From the NCBI GenBank assembly GCA_013365325.1, contig JABVXV010000143.1, positions 62,001 to 126,000 of the forward strand: a DNA stretch of 64,000 bases, written 5' to 3'. Made by a program: the position numbers and the translations under genes. The stretch comes from Dipetalonema caudispina (taxonomy: Eukaryota > Nematoda > Chromadorea > Rhabditida > Onchocercidae). Shown here piece by piece: positions 23,101-36,800 of this stretch (the first letter of the stretch is position 1; the number at the start of each line of letters is the position of its first letter). The notes under the pieces were generated by a model. The model was not told the origin of the DNA. It did not search any database and saw nothing but the letters and a program-made list of their open reading frames with translations.

Positions 23101-26100
23101 GATAGTTTTTCTGACAGTATTAATAAAGTTCGAATGTAACAAATTACATCGATTATTTTGTCAAATTCCTTGTTAACAACGCAAATTTTATTAATTTTTT
23201 CATATTAGATTTAAATTTATGTGAAATTATCATAGGAATACTAATTTCGTTGAAGTTCCATTGCACTCTTCTTTGTTATAAATTATTTTTATCTTATTGA
23301 AACACCATTGATACATTAATATTGTATATGATGCCTTGAAAATTGCCTAAATCTTTTTAGTTTTAACTATTACTTATCATATCACTACTATTCCTTCCTG
23401 ATAAATATGTCATAAGACTTGTTTAATTTTTTTCGAAAAATTCATTCCCGAATTTCGATGTAAAGACATTCGAAATGTTACGTTTCTACCTTTACTTCAC
23501 ACAAAAAGGAGTAAAGTAAAAAGTTTATGAAGCAAGAATTTGGACGTGTCGTTTGTTATTAAATTACCGTTAGCTTTGAAATACATATGTTCTCATCTGT
23601 TGAATAATTTAAAAAATTTGTTGTAAACAAAGAGTAAACTGAAGTAACAAATTTGATACTTGCTAGCAAGCTTAACGGGGGAGTGGGGAAAGAGAATGTA
23701 GGACTGTTATTAGATAAAACAGTGATAATAAGTAAACCTTGTGTAAAATTTATACTTATTCGGAGATTGCATTTATTTACTTATTTTTTTGGTGACAATT
23801 GAAATTTAAAAATTATGGAAGTATTGAACACATGACATTATGAGTGGAATAAAAATAATTAACAGAAAAGACAAAATTCAATCAAGTAGAATTTTTGTTT
23901 TTCGAGAGATATGGAATTTTTAGTTTTTTTGAAAAAGTTATCAAAACACATGGTAATGAGATTTGTTGTCTCATAAGTTATGTGTAACAAGTAAAAATTA
24001 ATTCTCCGAAAATTTCAAAGCATTGAAATCCTTAAACAAACAGATAAATAAATATTGTCTCTGATAACTTCTTTATCACTCTAAAGAATATTTTGAAACT
24101 GTGTTTCAATTTCCAAATATTAAAAATTTCAATTTCTACACTGCAGTTATATTAATGAAGCAAGCCTTAGAGTTGGGGTTTTGAACTCTGATAACTTTGA
24201 GAGGTGTACATTTCTTATTTTAATATTTCCTTCATCTAAATTGCTAACGCATGATATAAATTTGAAAGCTTTACTAAATAATATTCGAAAATAAATTTTC
24301 CAAAAAGTTCAATGGAATTGAGTAAGTTTTTATTATCATATTGGCATCAATGCAAATTTTGACATTTGCGATAGCAAAAACTCGACGTCATTAAGAAATG
24401 TTATACGAAATTGTGTGTTGAAATTACTTTTCACATTCTAATTAAGTAAACAAATTTATTTTCTTTTTGCACCTCTCTTCTTACCGCTTTATTTTGTAGT
24501 ACTCCAAATTGTATCACAAATCGATTCCAATAACTTTTTTGATTTCCAAGCTCGATATTGTAATATTGTATACAAATTGATAACTAAGTTAAATTTTGTT
24601 TCAATAAATAATTTGAACAAGTTTTACTTCAGTTGTAATAAATTCTAAATAAAATTGTTTATTACAGCTCAGAATAAATTAGTATAATTCCTCTTACAGT
24701 AAAATTTAACTTGCCAAATTAACATCACTTAACAAATTAAATATGACAAAGAGAGCAGTTTAAAGAGCATAAAGATTCGAATATTTTATCTTTTTTGTGA
24801 TTTATCTAAACAGTTTAACGCTGTCTACAATAACTGATCAAAATTGATAAATTTTAGTTTGAGGAGAATAGAATTAAAATTGTTTAGACGAACTGGAATT
24901 TTCAAATTATCAATATCGAATAAAGCTTTTCTTTTTGATAATTTCTTTAAAAAATCAGTATATTTCTCAATGTGTCTCATAGCGTCTTCTATCGTAATAA
25001 AACTTCAATTAGTGACATTAGATATTATTGAACATATCTAATTAACCTTGTTACATGTTAACATAGATAACTGGCCTTATTGTATGATATCTGAAAAACA
25101 ATTTATTCACTAGATTTTTCAACAAAGCTCAAAAAATTTTCACTTCAAACATTTTCACTTCTTTTCATGGATGTTTAAATAATAATATAAGAAGAAATGA
25201 TTGCATCGGGAAAATAATTCTCAGAAATCAGTTTTGAAAAATTTTCATTTGTATCCTGCAAAATCAGTTTTTTTTCACTAATAAGCATTTGCAATTTTCC
25301 CAATCAAAGAATAGTTTTTCGAATTCTAGTTGGAAAACTTTTAATTCTTGGAAGAAAAACATTCTACATTGGAATTTTTGAATGATGATAATGTGGAAGG
25401 GTTAAACCGGGAAATTAAACAAGACGTCGGAATGTGAAGAGTTTCAGGTTTTGAACTTTTTCGAATACTGTTGAAAGTCTGTTGGATAAAAACTTTTTTC
25501 GCTGTGCGATGAATGTAAATGAATGAATTCATTTTGTGATTGAAACTGAAAGAAAGATCAAACAAAAAAAATGGTATATATAATTCCTACCGGAATGCTT
25601 CTAGTATAGCTATTTCCGGAATTGTGGAAAATTTCTTTTCAAATACAATTGGCTCAATGACAACTGAATCCATCATTTATTAATGTCCAATCAGTAGTTT
25701 AAGAATGTGTCATATGATGCTGAAATTTATATGGTAGCATCAATATTATCATAAACAACATTATTATCCGATTTTCAAAGAGACTTAAGACTTTAGTGTT
25801 GCATTTTATCCTTCATGTGCTGATCGATTTAGTACTGATGACTTGGCACGATATGATAGAAGTTAGCCTATGCTTTATGGCTTAGGATTTTTAGTAATCA
25901 CATCAAAATTGAAAGGAAAATAAAGTGAGAAAAGCAAATTCATATAATTGCAATGCAGCATTTCAATCCTTTTTGTCTAATTAGTCTATCGGCTTTAATT
26001 CAATTATCAAGTGCGCATCAATGCCTAACTAACTTCCAACAAACACTTCTCATATCATTTTGAAGTAAATCCAATTTATCCAAATGATACGATATCTTCC

Positions 26101-26699
26101 TGCTTCGAGTCTTTTTCCATAAGCAGAAACAATAAATTGTCATTTAAAGTTTTCATAGAATTGAATAAATGCTAGAATTAGCCGCATAATCGAATAATGA
26201 TAGTATTTATTTTTTCAAATTATAACATTTCTAAACAAAAAATTGCAATTAATGACATCGTTTGATAATATTTTAAAATTGAAATTAAATCAAACCAAAG
26301 TTCTGGTTGCTTTTTTCTTTTTCATTCCCATTACTTCAAAGTCATTTCATAATATATTGCTCTTTTTTTCAAACCCTCAATTTTTTTTTTTGCATCACTG
26401 ACAACAATCAATTCAATTAAACTTAATAAATCCAAATATTATCTTCAATTTCTATTATAATATCAATCATATATATTTCTATCATACATTTCCTTTTTCT
26501 TTTCTTTTCTTTGCTTTGAATGAAAAGAAAGAAGAGATTTGTTTGTATTTCAATCTTTTAAAATTAATAAATAATGGAAGGAATTGTTTGTCGCATATGT
26601 GAATGAATCAATCTTAACGTAATTTTTTTTTTTGCATTCTCTTAGTACTTTTGCATTACTTTTTCCATCAACACATTTGACTTATTTGCTCTTTATTTA

Positions 26700-26790
26700 A
26701 AAGAAAAAAAAAAATGGAAAGATGGAGGAAAATGAAGAGTAAAAGGAAGGAAAGGAAAGGAAAGGAAGGAAGGATGAAAAGAGAAAATGC
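26700..26790. repeat. Purine-rich (GGAAA)n-like tract
   Basis: A nearly pure A/G strand with repeated GGAAAGGAAAGG units about 2 kb upstream of the unc-80 start. Such polypurine tracts can be promoter-proximal or simple-sequence expansions. Confidence 0.75.
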
Positions 26791-27550
26791 TTTAATGGCA
26801 TTTCTTTACAACTAACTTTTTAGTCCTTAAGAAATGTTCTATTCAAAAAAAAAAAAAAAAAGGAAGATTTTTTCTTCATTTAGAATTGCCTTAAAATCAA
26901 TGATAAATCATCAAGTGTTGTAGTCCTTTAAGGCAAAAAGAAATAAAAAGAAAAAAAAGAAAGGGAACAAGAAGAGACTTGACAAGAAAGGAAATAAATG
27001 TCAAGAAGGAGACAGAAAAAGAGGGAAGGGTTACGAATGATTGGATTGCCGAATTGGTTCGATTTGGGAATATATGGCTGGGATGGAATCCTAGGAAACG
27101 TGGAGCCTAAAAACATCCAAAAGGAAAAGGGCGGCGTCATTTTCCTGTTATCATCGTTTTTCATCATCCCTCTCTTATCCTCATCCTTCCCTCTCCCTCT
27201 CTCTATCAGATATATAAATACAAATATAAATACCAATATATGTATATCGATATCGAATGCATCCAGCCTTTATCATAATGCTATGTTCACCGGGATGGAT
27301 GTTATTCTCTCCACTTATCACTTCCATAAAATTCCGTCAATGGATGACATTATTCATATTCTGTTTGTCCTATTATAACCTTACTGTCATCCATTTCCAC
27401 GATTATCAAATTCTAAACTGATCAGTTGATTATACGAAAACTGAAATTTCATCATTTAATCAGCGAATCAACAACTTTTTACGTGTACATTTTCTTCGTC
27501 CAAATATTCATCGATCTAATCGAAAGGATAAACGATAGTATTGGGATAAA

Positions 27551-27811
27551 ATGCATGTACGATACTTACAGCATCAAGGTCAGGGGACACTACAACGGCT
27601 ACCAATGCCTCTTAGTAGAACGGTTGGCTCATTTCAAAGCAATAGACGGTTCGTTCGTTCGCGTTTAATGTAATTTTTCATTAAATTTAAATAATTTCAA
27701 ATCATTTCGATATTTATTGGTTTAGCAAAATTACCAAACGAATTTCATTTTTAATTTCCGCCAGATGGTAAGCAAATGTCGAAGGATACGTTATCATATT
27801 CCGATGAAAAG
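27551..27811 (+). other. Candidate small exons upstream of unc-80
   Basis: At 27551-27673 an ATG-led frame of 40 codons has coding-like composition (QGQGTLQRLPMPLSRTVGSF) and runs to TAA. At 27765-27811 a short segment lies between a CGCCAG acceptor and a GTTTTT donor and could read DGKQMSKDTLSYSDEK. Neither segment joins the first certain unc-80 exon in phase: the acceptor at 28871 followed by CAAAAAGTAAAATGACG tolerates only one incoming frame. They may be non-coding 5' exons, a separate tiny gene or chance. Confidence 0.25.
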
Positions 27812-28857
27812 GTTTTTCTTCCACCTCCACATCCTCAAACTTTCATTACTTTACAACATTTATTTTTTATTTTATCGTGTTTTTGTCTACAAATTTATTT
27901 GAATCTCTTTCATATTAACCGGCAAGTCTGTGCTACCATCATTCATTCAGGCAATTATTTTATGGTTTAGATTGAAAGTAATTGTTTTTTGCTTTGGTAC
28001 AATTTGAATTAATGCTATCACTTTCACTTAATTAATTCTCGAAATTGATTGGTTGAGTGTATTGTCGGATTTTGTAGTTGATTCAAATTTAATTACAAAA
28101 CTGATATGAAATATGATCTGAATAATATGTCATAATGTTATTTCTCAATATTTTAAAGCACAAATGGATGAATGAGTTTTACTTGGTTATGCCAACAATA
28201 ATAAGAAATGAAATACAATGTATAAAAATTCACATAATGAAATTTGCACGCTCTATTAGGACTAGCATATGACAACATCTTTTTTCTTGCATATTTTTGA
28301 TTGAATTTAATTTTTGACTTGTATGAAAGCAAATGTCAATCCTTACATATTCAGCAATTGAAGAAAAACTTTCACTTACTAATCTTCATGCAATGGATCT
28401 ATTTTATTACTGCTAGAATCGTTTTTATTGCTGTCTTATTTACCGTTCTACTACTTACTGTTTTCCATTCAGTAATTAAATTTCTAATTTTTGAAATTTT
28501 GCTTTTTTTGTTATTTCTCTTTATAAAAAAGAAAAAAAAAATGAAGAAAAGGGAAAGATGGAAAGTGAGGGTGGAAAGCAAACGGAAAAAAAAATCAATT
28601 TTCATGAATTCTGCTTTTCACTATCCTTCTCATTTTTCAATCAAAAAGATTCATTCGAATCCTTCTAACTGAAAAATTTTAAATTTCAATATTTTCATAA
28701 CCGTTTCTTGTTTAGAATTGCTAATTTAGACTTGGCTTACTTATCTATTTAACAAACATGAATTATTTCACATTTTTATTAATTATTATCACAAAAGTAA
28801 AACTTTAATTACCATATGGCATGCTCATCTTTCCCGTCAGAATGAGATTTGTTTGTT

Positions 28858-28882
28858 TTTTCTTTTTAAAGCAAAAAGTAAA
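28858..28882 (+). other. Trans-splice-like acceptor and short leader before the unc-80 ATG
   Basis: TTTTTTCTTTTTAAAG ends at 28871, only 11 nt before the first in-frame ATG (28883). A pyrimidine-rich acceptor this close to the start codon is typical of nematode spliced-leader addition. A cis intron from an upstream non-coding exon would look the same. Confidence 0.5.
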
Positions 28883-31800
28883 ATGACGAATGCTTACAAG
28901 AAGAAGAAGAAAAAAGTGGAATCATCGTATTACAGGTCAATAGATGCTTTATCATCATATTGCCGATCAATGGATCCGTTATCATCAGTAAATGATGATG
29001 AAAATGAGTTAGAATCAGTTCCATTACCAATACAAACATTTTTATGGCGACAAACAAAGTACTACCTATTCTTTCCATAGAATGTTTACTGCTAATTTTG
29101 AATGATTTAAATTTGTTTATAAGAATCAAAAAACACTTTAAAATTTAAGTTTAATAAAATTCATAGTTGAAAAAAAAAGAGATAGACGTGTATATGTATT
29201 TATGAAAGATATTCTTCGAATACCACAAAGATAGATATCACGAAATTAAATTTAGTTTTACATTTTATTTATTTATTCTTTTAAATCACATTTTTCTTTT
29301 GCAAAGTGACAAAATTTTCAGTCCATTTTTGGGTGCAAAAATTGGCAAACTTCATGAAGCATCATGCGTGGTAAGTATTTTAGTGCTTACAAAATCTTTG
29401 AAAAGTTATGTCAGTTGTTGTTATAGCATTTATTCCTTGGACAAGTAACTGTTAATTAGAATAGGAAGAAAAAAGGTCGGAAGTCTGTAAATGTGGTGCA
29501 ATTGAGTGAAATTAAAAAGAGATTATACCCACGAGAAATCTTTTGCAAGCATTTTATGTATATCAAAATATGGTTTAAAGTCTATTTTTTAAATTTTTTG
29601 TGAATTAAATTGAAAATTGGCAATAGTTTTAATTAATGAAATCGGGCAACTGAACACACTTATATTAGGAAAAGTAAATTATTAAGTTAACAAATTGACC
29701 AATTGCAGACGTTTGAACGGGTTGTTGTACAAAATATACTTCATGGACTTAGTCCATCACTTTCCGATGCTATTAATTCCGTTTCACGTTGGCGTTTCGT
29801 ACGTGCAACATTTCCACATATTGTACAAGTAAGCAAACAGAATTTTGTTGATTTTTCTACGCTTACTTAAAACATGCATACCTTTAATATTTAACTTGTA
29901 ATAAATAAATATAATTTAACGTTAAAAAGAAGTGTTACGTGTCAAAACATGATAATTTAAGCGTCACATACGTGTTATACACAAAGTGTATGATACTTTG
30001 ACAATCTATCAATAATGAAAGAGGAGAAGATATTTTTTTCAAACTTAACTATTTTAAATTTTCAAAAATTTAGTGTTGTGCATCGCTACTATCAGAAGCT
30101 ATTGGCCGGGATGGTACACCAATGAGTGGATCCTTAGTCAAAATGTTGTATATATTGCATTGGCTTCTCCTTGATTCAGCCAATGAATGTTATGATGTTG
30201 AAAGTAGAAAGGTATGATAGTTTACCTTTCATCTTCCCCTTGGTCTCTTAATTATCTTTATTACCGAGAATTGAAATTCAAAATTTCAAACAAATGACAT
30301 TATTGAGATGTCTACGTATTGGCTGAAAGTTTGGATCTTTTATTTGGCTCTTTTTTTTCTTAGCCAAATTTTTCTAATCTGTCTATAATTCTATGTACTT
30401 TCCATAGAAATAATTAGATGAAAGATAAAAAACTAACATTTTTTGATTGAACAACAAATTACTAGCTTTAGAAGGTATTAACTTAAGGATTAGCTTTTAG
30501 CTGAATAATTTCAAAGATGTCGAGATTCATGCTTATAACAAAGCTTTCTAAAAGAATGATAACTCTCCTTGTCATTATAAAATTGGAAATAGTAGAATAA
30601 GTTGAAATAGCGGACAAATCATATCAAAATAAACAAGCAATTGCTGCATGGTACACCTATGATTGATTGACGAATAGCTATCATTCCTGATAAATGTTTC
30701 AAATAAATCCGATTACCTATATAAATTAATACTTCGCAACTTACGTAACAATCTCTAATTCATTTTTAAATTGTGTGGGAATTTTATAAACCAACATTTT
30801 ACACAGCAATTATTTTGATTACAATTATTTTCATTGATATTTTTGCTGTGATAATTCCCAGGAATTATTTAATTTGTCATTTAAATAAAATAAACTTTTG
30901 AAATGGAATAATAAATCAAAAATAATTAAATTTATTTGTAAATGTGATATAAGCAAGCCTCAGTGATGCGGTGAGATGAGAATGCCTTAAGGGATAACTA
31001 TGTATCTTGAATCATTTTCAAAAATTACATATACTATGACAGGATCGGGAAGAATTTAATCAAAATTGGATTTTTTGATTGATTGTAAAGTTAACATGCG
31101 ATAGCATCTTGTCTTCAATGATTGGATTCCTTTTTGATCGCCGTTTTTTTTTTTTTTTTTTTTTCTTGAAAACCTCAGAGATTTCACACCAAATTTCTTA
31201 GATTGTCTATTTCTTTCCAATTTTCATGCATTCTTAAATTGTCTATTATCTCTTAATGGATATGCCATTAAAAACGAAAGAGAAATTCAAAACAACAACT
31301 TTAATTCTTTTTATAGCTTGAAATTGCTACGAAATTCCAATCTTTCTAATATGCCACACATAAAGTTGACAAATCCATATTTATTCTACGATACTTATTA
31401 AGTAATTTCAGCATGAAAATAGCAAAAAAAGAGAGAGTGATTAGTTTTATGTTAAGCGTAGGAAGCATATTTCCATCATAAATATATCTTTGTTTACAAT
31501 TCGTACCGTAAGAATGATGCATAATCAACCATCCCATCTTTTATTTATTAAACAATGAAATGTTTATAGTTGGAACCATTAAATTAAACTTAGATTTTGC
31601 ATCTACTAGACGAATATGAGTGATGATGGTTAAATCGTAAATTATGCATAAATTACGCACAAAATAAAAATAATCAATAAGCAAAAGTTTCTCATAGAAA
31701 GATAGATTGTATAACAAAAGTATTCACTTGAACTTTGTGTTGAGATTTGCTTTAAAATTAATATAAAGTAGCTTTAAATTAATTAAATAATTAGATAATC

Positions 31801-33891
31801 TGTATGATCCATATATAAAATAATTTGTAAAAATGGGATGAGAGTTAGGAATAACTTTTTTTTTAATTTATAATAATAAGTATGAAATGAATAATTTGAG
31901 GAAAAATTAGTAGAAAATTGCAGTTTTAGGAACGTCATGTAAAACGATTAAAGTTATATTCAAAGAATTGTATTGATTCTGTTCATTTCATCCCATTATA
32001 CAAAACAAAATTTTATAATTAATTGAAAAGCTACTGTAACTTTATAAAATGAAACACATCGTTACCAATGTTATCTTCAAGAACAAATAAATTATGACGA
32101 AAGCTATCCATAATAAAACATTTGAAAATTGCCTTTATAGAATTGAACTACTTCACAGTAAGCTTATTAAAGCACATAAAAAATGATCAAGAAGTGTTAA
32201 CTAATTTTTAATTTAATGAAGTTATAGTAAGCATATTTCAAGCCTGCTAGCATAATATATATCTGAAAAAACTTATTTTATAGCAAATATCAACTTCTAA
32301 TGAGTTAAAATTTCGCATTCCTTATGTTGACAAGAGGAAGATAGATAAACATATCATCTTGTCTCTTATCACATTCACCGAAACTTCATCATTGTGCTGA
32401 AATCTCATCTGAAAATACAAATTTCACAAAAATTCGAATGAGTTTTATCGGATGGTAGCTCACCAGCTAAATTAATTAGCTTATCGTAATCTCGACGAAT
32501 AATCTTATAACTTTTTTCTCGTAATTCTTCAAAATAACAACTAATCAGTGCAAATATTATTTTTAAATGCAAATGAAAAATACTGCATGGCAATGAAATA
32601 TTCCACTCTTTTCTATTTTAGTTATAAAACTTATTTAGTTTTAGAGTTTAACCGAATCAACAGATTTTTCTGCACATGCCATACGACAATATGCATTTTC
32701 GATTAGCAGTATACAATTATTCGTGTATATGATTACTCCGTTGCTAAATGCGATCAATGAAAAAGATTTGGCATCAAATTTTCGTCTAGAAAGTGGCATT
32801 AAAATTTGGCAATCGCTTTGGCAGGTGAAAATTGCCCCCTTTTTTCCATTTGAAATATATTAACATATCTTACTAGAAATTTGCTATTATGACAAAGAAC
32901 ACTAACAAACTTTTTCGGATCAGACTGAACAATATATCATCTAAATTAACTAACCTGTCATCTATATAATGTTACAGTATCGGCAACCGGAAGTGTTATG
33001 TTTCTGCGCTCCGGTAAAACAACGGCGCACACATTTTCCATTTATAACGATCGCCAAGAAGCCACAGCCAACTTCTGCAGTTCAAGGAATATATCTTGGT
33101 AGAGATTTGAATGATAAACTTCCCACATAGCAAACCATAATTTGATACAAGGAAGTACCAATATTAAGTGCTAATACTAATTAAGATATCAATTATAATA
33201 ACAATAATTCACTTACTATTACAATAAATAATACTTTCTCATTGTTGATGATATAAGTGTATTGTTTATAGATTGATACAATTAGCATTATTCTTTTAAA
33301 GTTAAACGAAAAGTCATTGGTTGACATTATTGCAATCGCTTGGTAAAATTAATATTTGAAAACGGATTTTAGGTGATGCAGATGAAACAATGACACGGCG
33401 TCTATCAAATGTACCGGCGCAAATTGCCAATCTTCAGCCATATACCGATGTACCACCACCTAAACCTCCTCGTCCCCATTTGACAGTTCTCTCAAGCTTG
33501 AAAAAACAAAAAGATGAAGAAGCTGAAGTTGTCACAGCTCAGGCAATTGCTACCTTAGGTATCAATCGGCAACAACAACAACAGCCACAGATATTAACGA
33601 TGAAAAAGGTAATGCGCAAGTAAATCCATCCATTAATATTTATAAAATAAATGGATAACGAATTTTTGTTAACTTTTGAAATAAAATTTTTTTTAACTTT
33701 GGAAGTATTTTTGTAATTTTACGAAACTTCCCTAGTCATTCTTTTATATCTTCAATGCATTCAGCAGACAAATAATTTGGAAATGGGTCGGTCAAGTTCA
33801 ATTGTTCGAAGCGTTAGTGATTATCATACAAGTGATGTTCCACGGATATTTACAAAAAGTCGTACTACAATATTTGATGAGAAATCACCAA
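28883..33891 (+). CDS. unc-80: unc-80 exons 1-8 (N-terminal region)
   Basis: Exons are 28883-29058, 29322-29370, 29709-29828, 30074-30211, 32645-32824, 32978-33098, 33373-33608 and 33765-33891. The first exon has a Lys run (KKKKKK) and a Ser/Asp-rich stretch before PLPIQTFLWRQT. The join to exon 2 gives NPFLGAKIGKLHEASC, and exons 3-5 carry the conserved helical repeats. Exon 7 is Pro-rich (VPPPKPPRPH) and has a poly-Gln run. Exon 8 could start 3 nt later because of a tandem CAGCAG acceptor (NAGNAG type). Intron 4 (30212-32644, 2.4 kb) is the largest of this part and contains only AT-rich sequence, including a long T run near 31147. Confidence 0.93.
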
Positions 33892-36800
33892 GTTTGTCTT
33901 ATAATTGCACTTGTGTTTTTGCAAGTGATGACACACTTTGATTTTGGATATTAGTTTAAATTTTCAACACTCTCAAAAACTTGAAACAGCAAAAAAATTT
34001 AAAAAATGAAAGTGTAACAAATTTTGTGCCATACAAGAAAGTTTCATCCAACTTATCAATTTAGTATTAAATAATCCTAAGGATTTCCTTTCTCTCTTTC
34101 CAGGTTTATGCAAAGGTATGGCAGAAATTGATGATGCACTCAATTTTACGGATGATAAATCACTTAGCAATGCAATAATAGATGATGTGGAATTGTCAGA
34201 AGAAAAAGCACCATTGGTTATATTGCAAGAAATATGTTCCGGTATTTCAGCGGATTTTGAAAACATTTCACATAGTGGTTGTGAGGTGTTTAATTTTTTA
34301 AGTCTTTCAAAATTTTAAATTAAAATAAAGTCAGGAGTTTCATCGTTATCTGGAAGTTTCGGGAAGAAATTTTCAGATTTTTTTCTTTTTGGAATATCCC
34401 TCTGCCGTAGAATTGCATTTGTTTTCATCCCAATCATATCGTTAACAATTTCTGAATTTTATTACGTAAAATAGTTGCATCCCAAATCATGCCAATATTT
34501 TATTACTCAAATATCTTATAGATTCACTCTTTTTTGACGAAAAGAAGCTCTTTTCCCGATCTATTACTTATTTTCATTTTATTTCATTAATTAGCACGGA
34601 ACGAAATTTCATTTTAGATTATTTGTGAAAGTTGTCATTCAGTAGTGTATCACGATGGTACAGCAAGGAATACTTGTAAATGCGACCATGGCCATCCGGT
34701 CGCTTCACGTTTCAAAATTATTCCAACTATTTCTACAAGTCATTCCGATGTAACTTTACCTGAATTCAAGCAAAGTACTGACAAATTGCGAAAAGGTTTA
34801 TTTTTCTCGCTTTTGTTATTAATTTGAGTTTTGCATAGAGAATTCAATTTTTTTTCCAATTTTTTCGCTTTCTCTTTTGATTCCACAACTACTGAAAAAT
34901 CTCGACGTTACATTACAGAAGAAACAATCTCAACACTAAACGGTGCAACAGTCATCAGAGCGGTACAAAAAGAAAATACCTTAACTGAATCGATGAAAGT
35001 ATTTGATCCGTTAGAAAATAGTTCACAAGGAAGTGATACTATTCATGAGCAGGTGAAATGAAAATTTTAACCAATTTCTTAAAATATAACAAAAAAACTG
35101 ACCAATTTTATTTAAATTTTGAATAAAAATTGCTAATAAAATTCGATGATAAAATTGTTTTTGAATTAAGTAAGCGTCAAAAGAAAAGAGCAAAGAGATG
35201 AAAAGAGGAGAATGAAATGATATTTCATTAATTATCAAATAATTTCAATCTGATCTATTGCAGTCATTTATTGATCCACAAGAAGCAACGTACATGGACG
35301 TAGCTGTCATTCGTTGTCTTCTAATTAAGCATTGGGCTGAAGATGGCGTTTATTGGGCAATAAAATATTTGTTGCATCGTTTATTTGAAATCAAAATGTA
35401 TCGAAATTCACAAACTATCACGCATCGTTCACGTGCTAATTCGGTGCCCAGTATTCCGCATTTGAAACTGTTCTCTGCCAGAATGGTCCAAGTTGTTCCA
35501 AATTTTAACATTTTATCTTTACTTTCATTTTAAATCATCCGTTTTTTTCGTCTTTTGGTTTAGGAAAATTACTATTATTCATAAATATTTTCATAAATGA
35601 TGAAAAATTTTTGAAAATTTTAGAATAATCGAAAAGCTTTGGGAAAAATTCAATATTGTCCTCCAGCTTGGGAAGATTTACAATTAGGAGATGTTGCCAA
35701 AAAGCTGGAAAAAAGCAAACATGATAGGAGGCAACAGAAAGTTTCTTCTATTCGATCTGGCAAAAAGTATGCTTTCTTTTGATACTGTGCTTCAAGGTAA
35801 TTAGCAAAGCCAACTTAAGGCCTAGGATTCTTACTGCTTTCTAAATATGCTTTATTATTTAAGAAGCTTCGTCCTGGCTCTGCTATTATGAGCTCTTCAA
35901 ATACCATAACCTGCAGGAATCTTTTCTGCTTAAGATTTCTATAACCTGCGGGAATACTTTCTGGTTAACATGGAGTTCATAAGGCAAGTACAAATCGAAA
36001 AAGAATACATTTGAAGTGAATGAAACTTAAAGTTGAAATTGAAGTTCGATTTGTAGACGATGTAGTTTGTCTTCTGATTCACTGCTACAAGTATCAGCAT
36101 TATCAAAACAAAGTGGTATGATGACATCAGGAAGCTCCTTCAAAAGTCATACTAGTCGTGGACATTTGGAACGAAATAGGTAAAAAGTCGTTTACTTTGC
36201 ATTACACATAATCTGATTTGTTTAATTTGAATTTTTTCAAAAATTCGAAATGACAAGATAGATTGGATATTTTTAATGCAATAAGAAATGAGAAAAGAGA
36301 ATAGATTTAATTAAATGAGCAGAATTCTTTCCGTTATTTCAGGCTAAAATATTTTACTAATGATATCACAACGTTTGTTTGCAGAAGTGATCCTTCGGCA
36401 ACGAATTCATCTGATGGTCGTTCAACGCGTGATACAAGAAGTGGTTCTGTGATCGGATTACCTAAACAAACTACTAGTGAACTTAACACTCGACATTTCT
36501 TTCCTGAGGTCTAGAGATCTGCAAATCACACGTCCAAATTTCATGAATCATGAGCAAAATTCCCACTTTAATGAATTCGCTTTAGAAATTTAAATTTTAG
36601 AAATTTCAGAAAGGAATATTTGCAAATTGTACTCATTTTAATAGATGCCTAAATACATCATTGAAATTTATATAGCAGTTTAAATTTAGATCAAAATCAA
36701 ATAAGGCTTTAATAAATAATAGACACTCATCATATTTCATTGAAAATAAGAATTCATACGAATTGAATTTTTTTGATTTTATTGAAATTATTTAAATTCC

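Larger units (their letters stand above)
12253..28871. other. 16.6-kb gene-poor interval between mapk-15 and unc-80
   Basis: No gene with convincing composition and splice structure was found on either strand. The interval contains the separately listed repeats, many homopolymer runs, a purine-rich tract and a few weak coding-like patches (15895-15965, 22633-22907, 26990-27150, 27551-27811). It must hold the mapk-15 3' UTR and the unc-80 promoter region, but neither boundary is marked by a signal I can defend. Confidence 0.6.

Noticed and set aside
26928..27378. Overlapping open frames of more than 100 codons on both strands
   Set aside because: Low-complexity purine/pyrimidine sequence keeps both strands open; the plus-strand part GLPNWFDLGIYGWDGILG looks coding-like but has no matched splice sites or recognisable family.
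28301..28672. 123-codon plus-strand frame rich in Phe, Leu and Lys
   Set aside because: Composition is that of T- and A-rich tracts; the minus strand is equally open.
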